DNA of 64,000 nt, taken from positions 39,587 through 103,586 of the forward strand of contig CAWUIQ010000008.1 in NCBI GenBank assembly GCA_963922565.1. Reading direction: 5' to 3'. Every line of letters begins with the position of its first letter. The stretch's first letter is position 1. The notes beneath the pieces were generated by a model. That model searched no databases and was not told the origin of the DNA. It saw only the letters and a list, made by a program, of their open reading frames with translations. The position numbers were made by a program, and so were the translations under genes. The DNA is from JBCBKL01 sp963922565. GTDB taxonomy: Bacteria; Pseudomonadota; Alphaproteobacteria; Rhodobacterales; Rhodobacteraceae. Shown here in pieces: positions 33,645 through 42,433 of the stretch.

Positions 33645-34577
33645 TTGCCGGACTACCATAAGCTTCTGGACGCTCAGGTGTGGGCTTTTCTGGCCCGCAC
33701 AGAACGGCACTATCCGCCAGATGCGGTGAAGCTGACCGTTGCCGAGCAGCGGCAGGTTTACGACGCGATGTGTGCCGACTTTGACATGGGGCGGCCCGAA
33801 GGACTCACAGTTGTGGATAAGTCCTTTGCGGGCGTGTCGTGTCGTGTTTACACACCGCCGGAAACCGTTGGGGGAAAGGTCGTTTTCTTTCACGGCGGCG
33901 GGTTCGTCGTGGGCGGTTTGGACAGCCACGACAGTATATGCGCAGAGTTATCCACAGCGACGGGTCTGGAGTTTGTCGCGGTCGATTACCGCCTTTCGCC
34001 GGAATACCCGTATCCCAATGACTTCAATGACGCATGGGCCGTTTTTGACGAGATCTCTCAAGATAACAGCGCGCCCCTGATCCTGTGCGGCGACAGCGCA
34101 GGCGGAAATCTCGCAGCTGCGGTGGCGCACAAGGCCCGCAATGAGGGTGTGCACCCGTCGGGGGTTCTGCTGATTTATCCGGGTCTTGGCGGCGACTTTT
34201 CATGGCCCAGCTACATCGAACACGCTAATGCGCCGGGCCTGTCGACCAAGGATATGGAGTTCTACAGCAACCTCCGGTCGGCGGGGCGCGATCTGAGTGG
34301 TGACCCCTATCACGCGCCGCTGCAGGATACGGACTTTTCCGGCTTGCCGCCAACGGTCGTGATCACCGCGGATTGCGATCCCTTGGCGAGCGACGGCGAG
34401 GTTTATTGTGAGCGTATCAATGCAGCAGGCGGGCAGGCGCTTTGGGTGAACGAAAAAGGGCTGGTTCACGCCTTCCTGCGCGCGCGGCACATGTCGGCCA
34501 AAGCGCGGGCCAGCTTTGATCGAATGATCGCGAGCCTCAAGTCGCTCAGTTCGGGATCATTGCCGGATCTGACCTAG
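33645..34577 (+). CDS. Alpha/beta hydrolase (HSL/lipase-esterase family)
   Basis: 310 aa. I start it at the TTG at 33645, because family similarity begins there (LPDYHKLLDAQVWAFLARTE) and no ATG is suitably placed; an in-frame ATG further up lies inside the acyl-CoA synthetase gene. The oxyanion motif HGGGFVVGG is near residue 83, the nucleophile in GDSAGG near 149, the acid in DCDPLASDG near 244 and the His in GLVHAFL near 272. It hydrolyses small esters. Its TAG stop shares CTAG with the stop of the opposing rluB-like gene. Confidence 0.85.
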   Translation: MPDYHKLLDAQVWAFLARTERHYPPDAVKLTVAEQRQVYDAMCADFDMGRPEGLTVVDKSFAGVSCRVYTPPETVGGKVVFFHGGGFVVGGLDSHDSICAELSTATGLEFVAVDYRLSPEYPYPNDFNDAWAVFDEISQDNSAPLILCGDSAGGNLAAAVAHKARNEGVHPSGVLLIYPGLGGDFSWPSYIEHANAPGLSTKDMEFYSNLRSAGRDLSGDPYHAPLQDTDFSGLPPTVVITADCDPLASDGEVYCERINAAGGQALWVNEKGLVHAFLRARHMSAKARASFDRMIASLKSLSSGSLPDLT

Positions 34578-35353
34578 CGGCGTGACCGGCGCGTGCGGAC
34601 TGCTTTGGGTTTGGGCGTCCCACCATCCAGTCCCAACTGATCCCGGACGACCCGGCGGCGCACTTCTTCGACCGTGCCGGATTTCAGGTTGCCCAGCTGG
34701 AAGGGACCGTAGCTGATGCGGATCAGGCGGTTGACGGTCAGCCCGACAGCCTCCATCGCGCGGCGGATCTCGCGGTTCTTGCCTTCCCGCAGCCCAACGG
34801 TCAGCCAGGCGTTGGCACCCTGTTGCCGGTCGATGGTGATCTGCATTGGCTGGAACCGCTCGCCGTCGACGGTGATGCCTTCGATCAACGGGGCCAGCAT
34901 CGCCTCGGTCGGGGTGCCTTTGACCCGCACGCGATAGCGGCGCAGCCACCCCGTGCTGGGCAGTTCGAGCTTGCGCTTGACGCCGCCGTCATTGGTCAAC
35001 AGCAGCAGCCCCTCGGAATTAAGATCAAGCCGGCCAACGCTCATCACCCGCGGCATATCGGGGGGCAGTTCGTCATAGATCGTGGGGCGGCCCTGTTCAT
35101 CCTTCGTGGTCGTCACCAGACCCGCCGGTTTGTGATACAGCCACAGCCGTTCAGGCTCCGCTTCGGCCAGGGGCTGACCATCGACGGTGATCGTATCGGT
35201 GGGCTGAACGTTCAGGGCCGGGCTGTCGATCTTGCGGCCGTTCACGGTGACGCGGCCCGCCGCAATGATCTCCTCCGCGCCACGGCGGCTTGCAACGCCT
35301 GCGCGGGCCAGCACCTTGGCGATGCGGTCGCCTTTGGGGGTTTCGGATGTCAT
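34574..35353 (-). CDS. rluB: Ribosomal large-subunit pseudouridine synthase B type
   Basis: 259 aa. An N-terminal S4 RNA-binding domain (KVLARAGVASRRGAEEII, about 10-60) precedes the RsuA/RluB catalytic domain with Asp in GRLDLNSEGLLLLTND near residue 105. It isomerises uridine in 23S rRNA. The start at 35353 is chosen because the S4 domain begins just after it; 23 further codons in frame upstream overlap the divergent tadA and are not family-like. The basic C-terminus (KPKAVRTRRSRR) is usual. Confidence 0.88.
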   Translation of the reverse strand: MTSETPKGDRIAKVLARAGVASRRGAEEIIAAGRVTVNGRKIDSPALNVQPTDTITVDGQPLAEAEPERLWLYHKPAGLVTTTKDEQGRPTIYDELPPDMPRVMSVGRLDLNSEGLLLLTNDGGVKRKLELPSTGWLRRYRVRVKGTPTEAMLAPLIEGITVDGERFQPMQITIDRQQGANAWLTVGLREGKNREIRRAMEAVGLTVNRLIRISYGPFQLGNLKSGTVEEVRRRVVRDQLGLDGGTPKPKAVRTRRSRR

Positions 35354-35406
35354 GCATCGGCCCATAACGGATTGCGCCCGATGGTGAAAGCGGGCAGGGG
35401 AAGGGC

Positions 35407-35871
35407 ATGACGTTCCGTTCATACATGGATCAGGCGCTGGAAGAGGCGCGCGCGGCTGGCGCGAGGGGCGAGGTGCCGGTGGGTGCCGTCATAGTGTCGC
35501 CGACCGGTCAGGTCGTCGCGCGGGCCGGGAACCGGACACGGCAGGATAACGATCCTTCTGCCCATGCAGAGATGCTGGCGATCCGTGCGGCCTGCGCTGC
35601 GCTCGGATCTGAACGGCTGCCCGGTCATGATCTCTATGTGACGCTGGAGCCCTGTGCAATGTGCGCGGGTGCCATTGCCGCCGCGCGGCTCGCCCGTGTT
35701 TATTTCGGGGCGGCTGATCCGAAATCAGGTGGGGTCATGCACGGTGCCCGGGTCTTTGAGCATCCGCAGGCTCATCATGTGCCGGAAATCTATGACGGGA
35801 TCGGTGCCAGCGACGCCAAGGTGCTGCTTAAGGATTTCTTTGCCAAACGGCGGATCGAGAGCGCGGGCTGA
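35407..35871 (+). CDS. tadA: tRNA-specific adenosine deaminase
   Basis: 154 aa zinc-dependent deaminase that converts A34 to inosine in tRNA-Arg(ACG). Zinc site and proton shuttle: His53-Ala-Glu55 and Pro82-Cys83-x2-Cys86 (PCAMC). Length and the C-terminal LLKDFFAKRR match TadA. It is divergent from rluB, with 53 bp between the starts. A generic nucleoside deaminase is the alternative. Confidence 0.9.
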   Translation: MTFRSYMDQALEEARAAGARGEVPVGAVIVSPTGQVVARAGNRTRQDNDPSAHAEMLAIRAACAALGSERLPGHDLYVTLEPCAMCAGAIAAARLARVYFGAADPKSGGVMHGARVFEHPQAHHVPEIYDGIGASDAKVLLKDFFAKRRIESAG

Positions 35872-35880
35872 CCCGCCGAT

Positions 35881-36399
35881 TTAGTCGTCCTTGCGGCGGC
35901 GACGGATGTTTTTCTGCGGCCCGCCGGATCGCAGCATCCATTCCACGGACGGGTCAGGGCGCGAACCAAAGGCAATCGATTTCCCGTTTCGCCCGATCAT
36001 TGACCAGCGGGCGGCGATCAACTGGTAGCTCCTGACTTCCATTCCGGTTGGATCCCGTTGAAATCTGGGTCGCCAAGACCCCTCGATGCGAACGGGGCAA
36101 CGCACTGCATCTACGTCGGGTACGGGCAAATTGGCTGCGGAGGCATGTCGCAGGGCCTGTGCCCACATGGCTTTCAACTTTGCCTGCAGCGGCCCGACTT
36201 CCTTGCTGCGACGACCAGCAAAGAACACTTCGATTTCGATTGAGCCGTTGACGAGTCCCCTGACCACGAAATCCTGTCGGGAGCTGCGGCGAACCTGCGG
36301 GATCAGATCGACCATCACGCAGGTCAGCGTGCTCTTGAAAAGGCCCGAATCCTCGTAGGCTGGCGTAACCTGAGACGATGGTTTGCGTCGGTTTGTCAT
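35881..36399 (-). CDS. Hypothetical protein, no recognised family
   Basis: 172 aa, basic, with no membrane segment or leader. I start it at 36399 (MTNRRKPSSQVTPAYEDSG); upstream in-frame codons look non-coding. The middle has alternating hydrophobic residues suggestive of beta strands (FVVRGLVNGSIEIEVFF, VRIEGSWRPRFQRD) and the end is lysine/arginine-rich (KNIRRRRKDD), so nucleic-acid binding is conceivable. Its stop is 9 bp from that of tadA (convergent). I cannot name a function. Confidence 0.6.
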   Translation of the reverse strand: MTNRRKPSSQVTPAYEDSGLFKSTLTCVMVDLIPQVRRSSRQDFVVRGLVNGSIEIEVFFAGRRSKEVGPLQAKLKAMWAQALRHASAANLPVPDVDAVRCPVRIEGSWRPRFQRDPTGMEVRSYQLIAARWSMIGRNGKSIAFGSRPDPSVEWMLRSGGPQKNIRRRRKDD

Positions 36400-36565
36400 G
36401 GGTTGGGCGGGCTCGTATTCGTACTCGATGGACCAGCGGAGCACGCATGCCCGGCTGGCCGATCTGTTCGAAGCTAAGCACCAACCTTTAACGAAGGTTT
36501 GCCCGATCCAGCGCCTTGCCAACAATTTTCGACAATGAAGGATCGTCGCTGCGGCTGCAGCCACG

Positions 36566-37261
36566 CTAGCCGATTGTAATGGGAACAAGGACCTCGGGTT
36601 CGATCACATCGACGCCCGGCAAGCCCGCCTTGAGGTCATTGGCTGACTGCTCCAACAGCGGGAAGGTCTTGTAATGACAGGGAATAACGGTCTTGAAATC
36701 GAAATAGCGTTTGGCCGCGTAGGCCGCGCCTTTCATGTCCATGGTGAAATAACCGCCCGCGCTCAGGATCCCGATATCGGGTTTGTAGTAATCGCCCATC
36801 CAGTCCATATCGGCCATGATGTCCGTGTCGCCAGAGACATAAAGGCAATGGCCCTCGCCCCGGATCATGAAGCCGCATTCCTGACCCATATAAGCGGCTC
36901 TTTCATCCACAACGATCGAGGATGAATGAGATGCGGGAACAAGGCTGATGGCGACGTTTCCGAACATTATGGTCCCGCCTCTGTTCATGGCGTTGCCTTC
37001 GACCGCGCCCTGGCTCACGAGATAGCTGCTGAGTTCATAGATACCGGACACGGGCACGCCGGTCGCTTTCGAGAGTTCCGCCACGTCCTGCGTGTGGTCG
37101 AAATGCCCGTGGGTGACGAGGATTTGCGTGGCGCCGACGACGGCCTCGTCTTTCTTGTCCTCGGGCAGCATCGGGTTGCCGTTGAGCCAAGGATCGATGA
37201 GCAGAACCTGGTCTTCGATTTCGATGCGGAACGATCCGTGGCCAAGCCAGATGATATTCAT
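36566..37261 (-). CDS. UPF0173 metal-dependent hydrolase (metallo-beta-lactamase fold)
   Basis: 231 aa. The metal-binding signature THGHFDHTQD is at 50-59 (His51, His53, Asp55, His56), and later ligands include the His in PASHSSS and YVSGDTDIM. The N-terminus MNIIWLGHGSFRIE is the conserved beginning of the family. It is a cytoplasmic hydrolase of unknown substrate, related to UlaG-type proteins. Confidence 0.88.
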   Translation of the reverse strand: MNIIWLGHGSFRIEIEDQVLLIDPWLNGNPMLPEDKKDEAVVGATQILVTHGHFDHTQDVAELSKATGVPVSGIYELSSYLVSQGAVEGNAMNRGGTIMFGNVAISLVPASHSSSIVVDERAAYMGQECGFMIRGEGHCLYVSGDTDIMADMDWMGDYYKPDIGILSAGGYFTMDMKGAAYAAKRYFDFKTVIPCHYKTFPLLEQSANDLKAGLPGVDVIEPEVLVPITIG

Positions 37262-37345
37262 GTCAGACTCCCTATCTCCTGATCAGACCGTAGCACCTGA
37301 TTGCGGTTTGGGGAGCCTCCGGCGGGCATATTTTGGACGAGAAGA

Positions 37346-38026
37346 ATGGAACGGTTGCTGACCCGGATTGACGGATATTGTGAACGGATGGATCCGGGTT
37401 ACTGGGCCGAGCCGGTCAACGCGCTGACCAATCTGGCCTTTATCGTGGCCGCTTTGGTGATATGGCGCCGGACCGCAGGTGTGCCGATGGGGCGGTTGCT
37501 GTGTGCGATCTTGTTCGCGATCGGGGTCGGCAGTTACCTCTTTCACACCCATGCGCAGGTCTGGGCGGCGATGGCGGATGTGATCCCCATCGGGCTGTTC
37601 ATCCTGGTCTATATTTTTGCCATCAACCGCGATGTCTGGCGTCTGAACTTGTGGCCTGCGGCCGGCGTCACCGCGCTCTTTATTCCCTACGCCGCGGCCA
37701 CGGTGCCCTTGTGGGCGCAGGTTCCGGTCTTGAGTGTCTCGGCGGGATACATGCCGGTGCCGACGCTGATCGTGATCTATGCGTTTCTGCTGCGGCATCG
37801 CGCGACGGATCTCGCACGCGGCTTCGTGATCGGGGCCGCGATCCTGATCGTTTCCCTGCTGGCCCGCAGTGTTGATGAAACGTTATGCCCCCAAATCCCG
37901 CTGGGCACCCATTTCGTCTGGCACATCCTCAACGGGGTGATGCTGGGCTGGATGATCGAGGTCTATCGCCGTTACGTGTCGTCCGAGACCTCGTGGACCT
38001 CGACGACATTGCCGTCCGGGTCATAA
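37346..38026 (+). CDS. Ceramidase-family (alkaline ceramidase/CREST) membrane protein
   Basis: 226 aa with about seven hydrophobic helices. The N-terminal GYCERMDPGYWAEPVNALTN, the His motif SYLFHTHAQVW and the C-terminal FVWHILNGVMLGW match alkaline ceramidases, where these histidines bind zinc. I start it at 37346, as family homology begins at MERLLTRIDGYCER. In bacteria the lipid substrate is not known. Its 3' end overlaps the opposing VOC gene by 55 bp. Confidence 0.8.
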   Translation: MERLLTRIDGYCERMDPGYWAEPVNALTNLAFIVAALVIWRRTAGVPMGRLLCAILFAIGVGSYLFHTHAQVWAAMADVIPIGLFILVYIFAINRDVWRLNLWPAAGVTALFIPYAAATVPLWAQVPVLSVSAGYMPVPTLIVIYAFLLRHRATDLARGFVIGAAILIVSLLARSVDETLCPQIPLGTHFVWHILNGVMLGWMIEVYRRYVSSETSWTSTTLPSGS

Positions 38027-38385
38027 AAGAAGATCTGGTGCCAGCCCGCGACCGCCTGGTTGCCCCAATCGGCATAGGGGATGCCGTGCGCGTCGAGATG
38101 GGCCTTGAAGGCGGCGAGGTCATCGGTGCGATAAGCGATATGGCCCCGGCTGACCGGGTTGACCATCTGCCCGGCACGGAATCCGGCCAGAACATCCTTT
38201 TGCGCGAGATGCATCTGAACCGCGCCATCGGTCACGAATGACACATCACCGGCATAGCCCTGCTTTTTCTCGAGCGTCGGAAGGCCATCGCTGGCGGCAT
38301 CGAGGCCGAGAACCGTGCGGTAGAATGCGTCCATCCGGCCCACATTGTCGGTTGCCAGATTGACGTGATGCAATTTCAGTTTCAT
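37972..38385 (-). CDS. VOC (glyoxalase/bleomycin-resistance) family protein
   Basis: 137 aa. Start at 38385 gives MKLKLHHVNLATDNVGRMDAFY, the standard VOC opening with a metal-ligand His; the end FYDPDGNVVEVHE provides the terminal Glu ligand. The fold serves many metal-dependent reactions on small molecules, so the substrate is open. It is divergent from gatC and overlaps the ceramidase-like gene tail to tail. Confidence 0.85.
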   Translation of the reverse strand: MKLKLHHVNLATDNVGRMDAFYRTVLGLDAASDGLPTLEKKQGYAGDVSFVTDGAVQMHLAQKDVLAGFRAGQMVNPVSRGHIAYRTDDLAAFKAHLDAHGIPYADWGNQAVAGWHQIFFYDPDGNVVEVHEVSDDT

Positions 38386-38487
38386 GCTCGCAAACTGGCC
38401 CAGAAGGCAGCCCCCGACAAGCGCCACGTCTTGAAGGCCGGCAAGAGGGGGGGTAAAGCCCGGTCTGACCCACAGACAGGATGCCAA

Positions 38488-38775
38488 ATGTCGATTGACC
38501 AAAGCACCGCGGCCCGCGTGGCCAAGCTCGCCCGGATCAAGGTCGAGGAGGAGGCGCTGCCGGCGCTGGCCGATGAATTCAACACGATCCTCGGCTTTAT
38601 CGAACAGCTGAACGAGGTCGATGTCGAAGGGGTCGAGCCGATGACATCGGTCACCCCGCAGCGTTTGAAACGGCGTATCGACGAGGTCACCGAGGGGGAT
38701 CAGCAGGCCAGGATCCTGTCGAATGCGCCCGATGCCCGCGAAGGGTTCTTTGCCGTACCGAAGGTGGTCGAATGA
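38488..38775 (+). CDS. gatC: Asp-tRNA(Asn)/Glu-tRNA(Gln) amidotransferase subunit C
   Basis: 95 aa small subunit that stabilises GatA and links it to GatB. Start MSIDQSTAARVAKLARIKV at 38488 and the ends RRIDEVTEGDQQARILSNAPDA and FFAVPKVVE are typical. It overlaps gatA by 4 bp. gatB is not in the window. Confidence 0.95.
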   Translation: MSIDQSTAARVAKLARIKVEEEALPALADEFNTILGFIEQLNEVDVEGVEPMTSVTPQRLKRRIDEVTEGDQQARILSNAPDAREGFFAVPKVVE

Positions 38776-40250
38776 GCGATTTGAACAAACTGGGCCTGGC
38801 CGAAGCGCGGGACGCGCTGCGGGCGGGCGAAACGACGTCGGTTGCGTTGACCGAGGCCTGCCTGACAGCGGTAGAGGGTGCGGGGGCGCTGAATGCCTTT
38901 GTTCATCACACGCCCGAGATCGCGATGGAACAGGCCAAGGCGGCGGATGCGCGGATGGGGGCCGATGCACCGGCCATGTGTGGCCTACCCATCGGGATCA
39001 AGGATCTCTTCTGCACCAAGGGCGTGCCCAGCCAGGCGGGCAGTCGCATCCTCGAAGGGTTCCGGCCCGAATACGAAAGCACGATCACGAGCCGTTTGTT
39101 CGACGCGGGTGCGGTCATGCTGGGCAAGCTCAACATGGACGAGTTTGCCATGGGCAGCAGCAACGAAACCTCGTGTTACGGCAACGCGGTCAACCCCTGG
39201 CGGCGGGGCAATGACGATGCGGCTCTGACCCCCGGCGGATCGTCGGGTGGGTCGGCCAGTGCGGTGGCGGCGGACCTTTGCCTTGCCGCGACGGGTACGG
39301 ATACGGGCGGTTCGATCCGCCAGCCGGCTGCCTTTGTCGGCATCACCGGGATCAAGCCGACCTATGGGCGCTGCTCTCGCTGGGGGATCGTCGCGTTCGC
39401 GTCGTCCCTCGACCAGGCCGGGCCGATGACCAAGTCGGTTCGCGACGCTGCGATCATGCTCGAAGCGATGTGCGGCCACGACCCGAAGGATTCCACCAGC
39501 GCGGACCTGCCGGTGCCGAATTTCGAGGCAATGTTGACGGGTGATATCAAGGGCAAAAAGATCGGTATTCCAAAGGAATACCGGATGGACGGCATGCCCG
39601 ACGAGATCGAGGCGCTGTGGGCCGATGGCCGCGCGATGCTGCAGGATGCCGGGGCCGAGATCATCGATATCTCGCTGCCCCACACGAAATACGCGCTGCC
39701 AGCCTATTACGTCGTGGCCCCGGCCGAGGCGTCGTCGAACCTCGCCCGCTATGATGGGGTCCGCTACGGTCATCGCGCTCGGCTTGATCAGGGTGACGGG
39801 GTGACCGAGATGTACGAAAAGACCCGGGCCGAAGGATTTGGTGACGAGGTCAAGCGGCGCGTCATGATCGGCACCTACGTTCTGAGCGCGGGATTTTACG
39901 ACGCCTACTATAACCGCGCGCGGCGGGTGCGGACCCTGATCAAGAAGGATTTCGAAGATGTCTTTGCCGAGGGCGTCGATGCGATCCTGACACCCGCAAC
40001 TCCCTCATCTGCTTTCAAGCTCGGGGAAAACTTTGACCCAGTGCAGATGTATCTCAACGACGTTTTCACCGTGACCGTCAACATGGCGGGCCTGCCTGGC
40101 ATTGCTGTGCCAGCGGGACTCGACAAGCAGGGTATGCCGCTTGGTCTACAGCTGATCGGTCGCCCATGGGAAGAAGGCGATCTGCTCAACATCGCCTACA
40201 GGCTCGAGTCCGCCGCCGGTTTTGTGGCCAAGCCGACGAAATGGTGGTAA
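38772..40250 (+). CDS. gatA: Asp-tRNA(Asn)/Glu-tRNA(Gln) amidotransferase subunit A
   Basis: 492 aa amidase subunit that releases ammonia from glutamine for conversion of Glu-tRNA(Gln) and Asp-tRNA(Asn). The Ser-cisSer-Lys triad is visible: Lys77 in GIKDLF, the serines in PGGSSGGSA near 157 and the nucleophile in TGTDTGGSIRQPA near 181. Full length. It is coupled to gatC by an ATGA overlap. Confidence 0.97.
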   Translation: MSDLNKLGLAEARDALRAGETTSVALTEACLTAVEGAGALNAFVHHTPEIAMEQAKAADARMGADAPAMCGLPIGIKDLFCTKGVPSQAGSRILEGFRPEYESTITSRLFDAGAVMLGKLNMDEFAMGSSNETSCYGNAVNPWRRGNDDAALTPGGSSGGSASAVAADLCLAATGTDTGGSIRQPAAFVGITGIKPTYGRCSRWGIVAFASSLDQAGPMTKSVRDAAIMLEAMCGHDPKDSTSADLPVPNFEAMLTGDIKGKKIGIPKEYRMDGMPDEIEALWADGRAMLQDAGAEIIDISLPHTKYALPAYYVVAPAEASSNLARYDGVRYGHRARLDQGDGVTEMYEKTRAEGFGDEVKRRVMIGTYVLSAGFYDAYYNRARRVRTLIKKDFEDVFAEGVDAILTPATPSSAFKLGENFDPVQMYLNDVFTVTVNMAGLPGIAVPAGLDKQGMPLGLQLIGRPWEEGDLLNIAYRLESAAGFVAKPTKWW

Positions 40251-40285
40251 ATCCCCACGAACGATAAGACGGGGCAAGGCAGAAC

Positions 40286-41140
40286 ATGATGCGGATGCGG
40301 GGTTTTCTCTGGATCGGAATGCTTGCGGGGCTCAGCGCATGTGCGCCCGCGGTGCCTGACAGCGGCTACAGCGTCGATCCTGGGCGTGGCGTCGGTTTCG
40401 ACAATTCGATCGAGGCGCAAAGACAGCGTGAGGCCGCGCTTGCCAGCAGTGCTGCGGTCCCTGTCGAACCGCTTGTCAGCGAAACGTTCCTGCCGCCCGA
40501 AGGTGGATCGCGTGCCGAAAATCCGGCGGTTCCGGCCGCCCGTCCGCAGGCGGCAGCAACGCCGTCTGTCGCCGCGCAGCCGCTGAACCAGACCGCACAG
40601 GCCCAGACAACGCAAACCCAATCCTCGCAAAGCGCCGAACTGGCGCAGATCCAGCAGCAGGCCGATGCCACTGCGGCAACTGCGAATTCGGGTCAAGCCG
40701 TGGTCAATGCCAGCCCCAGCAATGCGCCCCCGGTGCTTCTGAACAATCCTGGCATTTCGGATGAACAGGATTTCGATGCGGTGTCGTCCCGGCAATCCAT
40801 CGAAAGCGACGCGGCCCGGATTGCTGCCAACCGCGAGCAGTATCAGGTCGTCGCACCGACTGCACTGCCCAGCCGCAGCGGATCGGGCGAGCCGAACATC
40901 GTCGCCTATGCTCTCGAAACCCGGCACGCGCCGGGCACACGGCTTTACCGCCGCAGCGTGCTCAGCGGGCAGGGACGCTACCAACGGGCCTGCGGCGAAT
41001 ACGCCTCTGCCGATCAGGCACAGCTCGCCTTCCTCGAACGGGGCGGACCTGACCGCGACCGGCTGGGTGTTGACCCGGATGGTGACGGATTTGCCTGCGA
41101 CTGGGATCCGCGGCCATTCCGCCGGGCCTCGGGCGGCTGA
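40286..41140 (+). CDS. Lipoprotein with C-terminal excalibur-like calcium-binding motif
   Basis: 284 aa. The leader ends in a lipobox (LSAC, Cys at about 19). A long low-complexity Ala/Gln/Pro/Ser region (about 50-180) is followed by a conserved C-terminal domain with paired cysteines (RACGEYASADQAQLAFLERGG) ending in DPDGDGFACDWDP, like excalibur motifs. It is probably anchored to the outer membrane or periplasmic face. It precedes the amidase gene directly (stop and TTG start abut), which suggests a cell-envelope role. Confidence 0.75.
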   Translation: MMRMRGFLWIGMLAGLSACAPAVPDSGYSVDPGRGVGFDNSIEAQRQREAALASSAAVPVEPLVSETFLPPEGGSRAENPAVPAARPQAAATPSVAAQPLNQTAQAQTTQTQSSQSAELAQIQQQADATAATANSGQAVVNASPSNAPPVLLNNPGISDEQDFDAVSSRQSIESDAARIAANREQYQVVAPTALPSRSGSGEPNIVAYALETRHAPGTRLYRRSVLSGQGRYQRACGEYASADQAQLAFLERGGPDRDRLGVDPDGDGFACDWDPRPFRRASGG

Positions 41141-41806
41141 TTGGGCGTTATCCGGCGCGCATCCCCCAATTTCGGGCCGCGGCGGGACGGGCTAAGGCCG
41201 TCCCTCATCGTGCTGCATTACACCGGCATGAGCGGTTGTGCGGCGGCACTTGACCGGCTCTGTGATCCGCAAGCTGAGGTGTCGGCCCATTACCTGATCG
41301 AGCAGGACGGCACGGTGCTGGAACTCGTGGCCGAAGATCAGCGTGCCTGGCATGCCGGGGCCGGAGAATGGCACGGCCAGCGTGACATTAACTCGCGGTC
41401 CATCGGGATCGAACTCGACAACGATGGCAGCGGACCTTTTGCCGAGGCGCAGATGCAGGCGCTTGAAACGCTGCTGCCGCAGATCATGGAGCGATGGCAA
41501 ATCCCGCCATCGGGCGTGATCGGGCATTCGGATATGGCGCCGGGCCGCAAATTCGACCCCGGCCCCTGGTTCGACTGGGTCCGGCTGGAGGCAGCGGGGC
41601 TGGCCGAGCGGCGCGGCTATGATCCGGGGCCCGGGAACCCTTGCCTTGAAACCTTTGCCCCGCTTGCGCGCAATGCCGGATATACGGCGGATGTCGATGA
41701 CGAAACGCTACTCGCCGCTGTCCGGCTCCGGTATCGGGGGTTTGCGACGGGGCCGATCGCGCCCGAAGACTACACCCCGATCGGACATGCCGCACTCTGG
41801 ACCTGA
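41141..41806 (+). CDS. N-acetylmuramoyl-L-alanine amidase (AmiD/AmpD type)
   Basis: 221 aa. Amidase_2 zinc hydrolase of peptidoglycan: His in IVLHYTGM (His26), SIGIELDN near residue 88 and HSDMAPGRKFDPGPWFDW near 128-145. The only plausible start is TTG at 41141, immediately after the TGA of the lipoprotein gene. No leader is seen, so a cytoplasmic AmpD-like role in muropeptide recycling, or export by another route, is possible. Confidence 0.85.
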   Translation: MGVIRRASPNFGPRRDGLRPSLIVLHYTGMSGCAAALDRLCDPQAEVSAHYLIEQDGTVLELVAEDQRAWHAGAGEWHGQRDINSRSIGIELDNDGSGPFAEAQMQALETLLPQIMERWQIPPSGVIGHSDMAPGRKFDPGPWFDWVRLEAAGLAERRGYDPGPGNPCLETFAPLARNAGYTADVDDETLLAAVRLRYRGFATGPIAPEDYTPIGHAALWT

Positions 41807-41852
41807 CCCGGCCCCTTCACCGTTCCCAAAATACTCAAATGAACCAGCTGGA

Positions 41853-41881
41853 TTGACGCGCACCGGCCAGAACACTTATGT
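41853..41881 (+). promoter_or_regulatory. Predicted rnpB promoter
   Basis: TTGACG (41853-41858), a 17-bp spacer and TTATGT (41876-41881), ending 7-8 bp before the first P1 base of RNase P RNA. Good spacing and position support it. Confidence 0.6.
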
Positions 41882-41887
41882 GCCACC

Positions 41888-42260
41888 TTGCGCGGATGGC
41901 CGGGTGACTGCGGCAGCAATGTCGAGGAAAGTCCGGACTCCCAGAAGCAACGGTGCCGGGTAACGCCCGGGCGGGGCAACCCGACGGAAAGCGCCACAGA
42001 AATCAGACCGCTGCAGTCATGCAGTAAGGGTGAAACGGTGAGGTAAGAGCTCACCGCGGGACGGGTAACCGGACCGGCACGGCAAGCCCCACCGGGAGCA
42101 ATGCCAAATAGGGATCGCGCGCCGCTTGCGGCGGGGCCGCTTCTGCCCCAGCAGATCCGGGTTGGCAGCTAGAGGCGCGCGGGCAACCGCGGGTCAAGAG
42201 GAATGGTCATCCACGGGGGCAACCCCGGGACAGAATCCGGCTTACAGGCCGTCCGCGCAG
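41888..42260 (+). ncRNA. rnpB: RNase P RNA, bacterial class A
   Basis: The P1 helix is formed by GCGCGGATGGCC (from 41890) with GGCCGTCCGCGC (to 42258). The conserved P4 5' strand GAGGAAAGTCCGGACTCC is at 41924-41941 and the 3' signature ACAGAATCCGGCTTACAGG ends near 42248. The length of about 370 nt suits alphaproteobacteria. It is the catalytic RNA for tRNA 5' processing. A short T-run follows P1. Confidence 0.96.
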
Positions 42261-42433
42261 TTTTTCGAGTGCCCTGCAGGTCCTGGAATGGACCGCGTAG
42301 AACCGGATCGCGACACCGGCCGAAGGTGAGGGATTCCGTACTTGAGCGTAGGCGACTTCACCGCCACCATTTCAACCATTGAAAGAATCAATTTTTCGCA
42401 CTCTCGTGCACAAATTTTTTATCGGAGGGTAGC

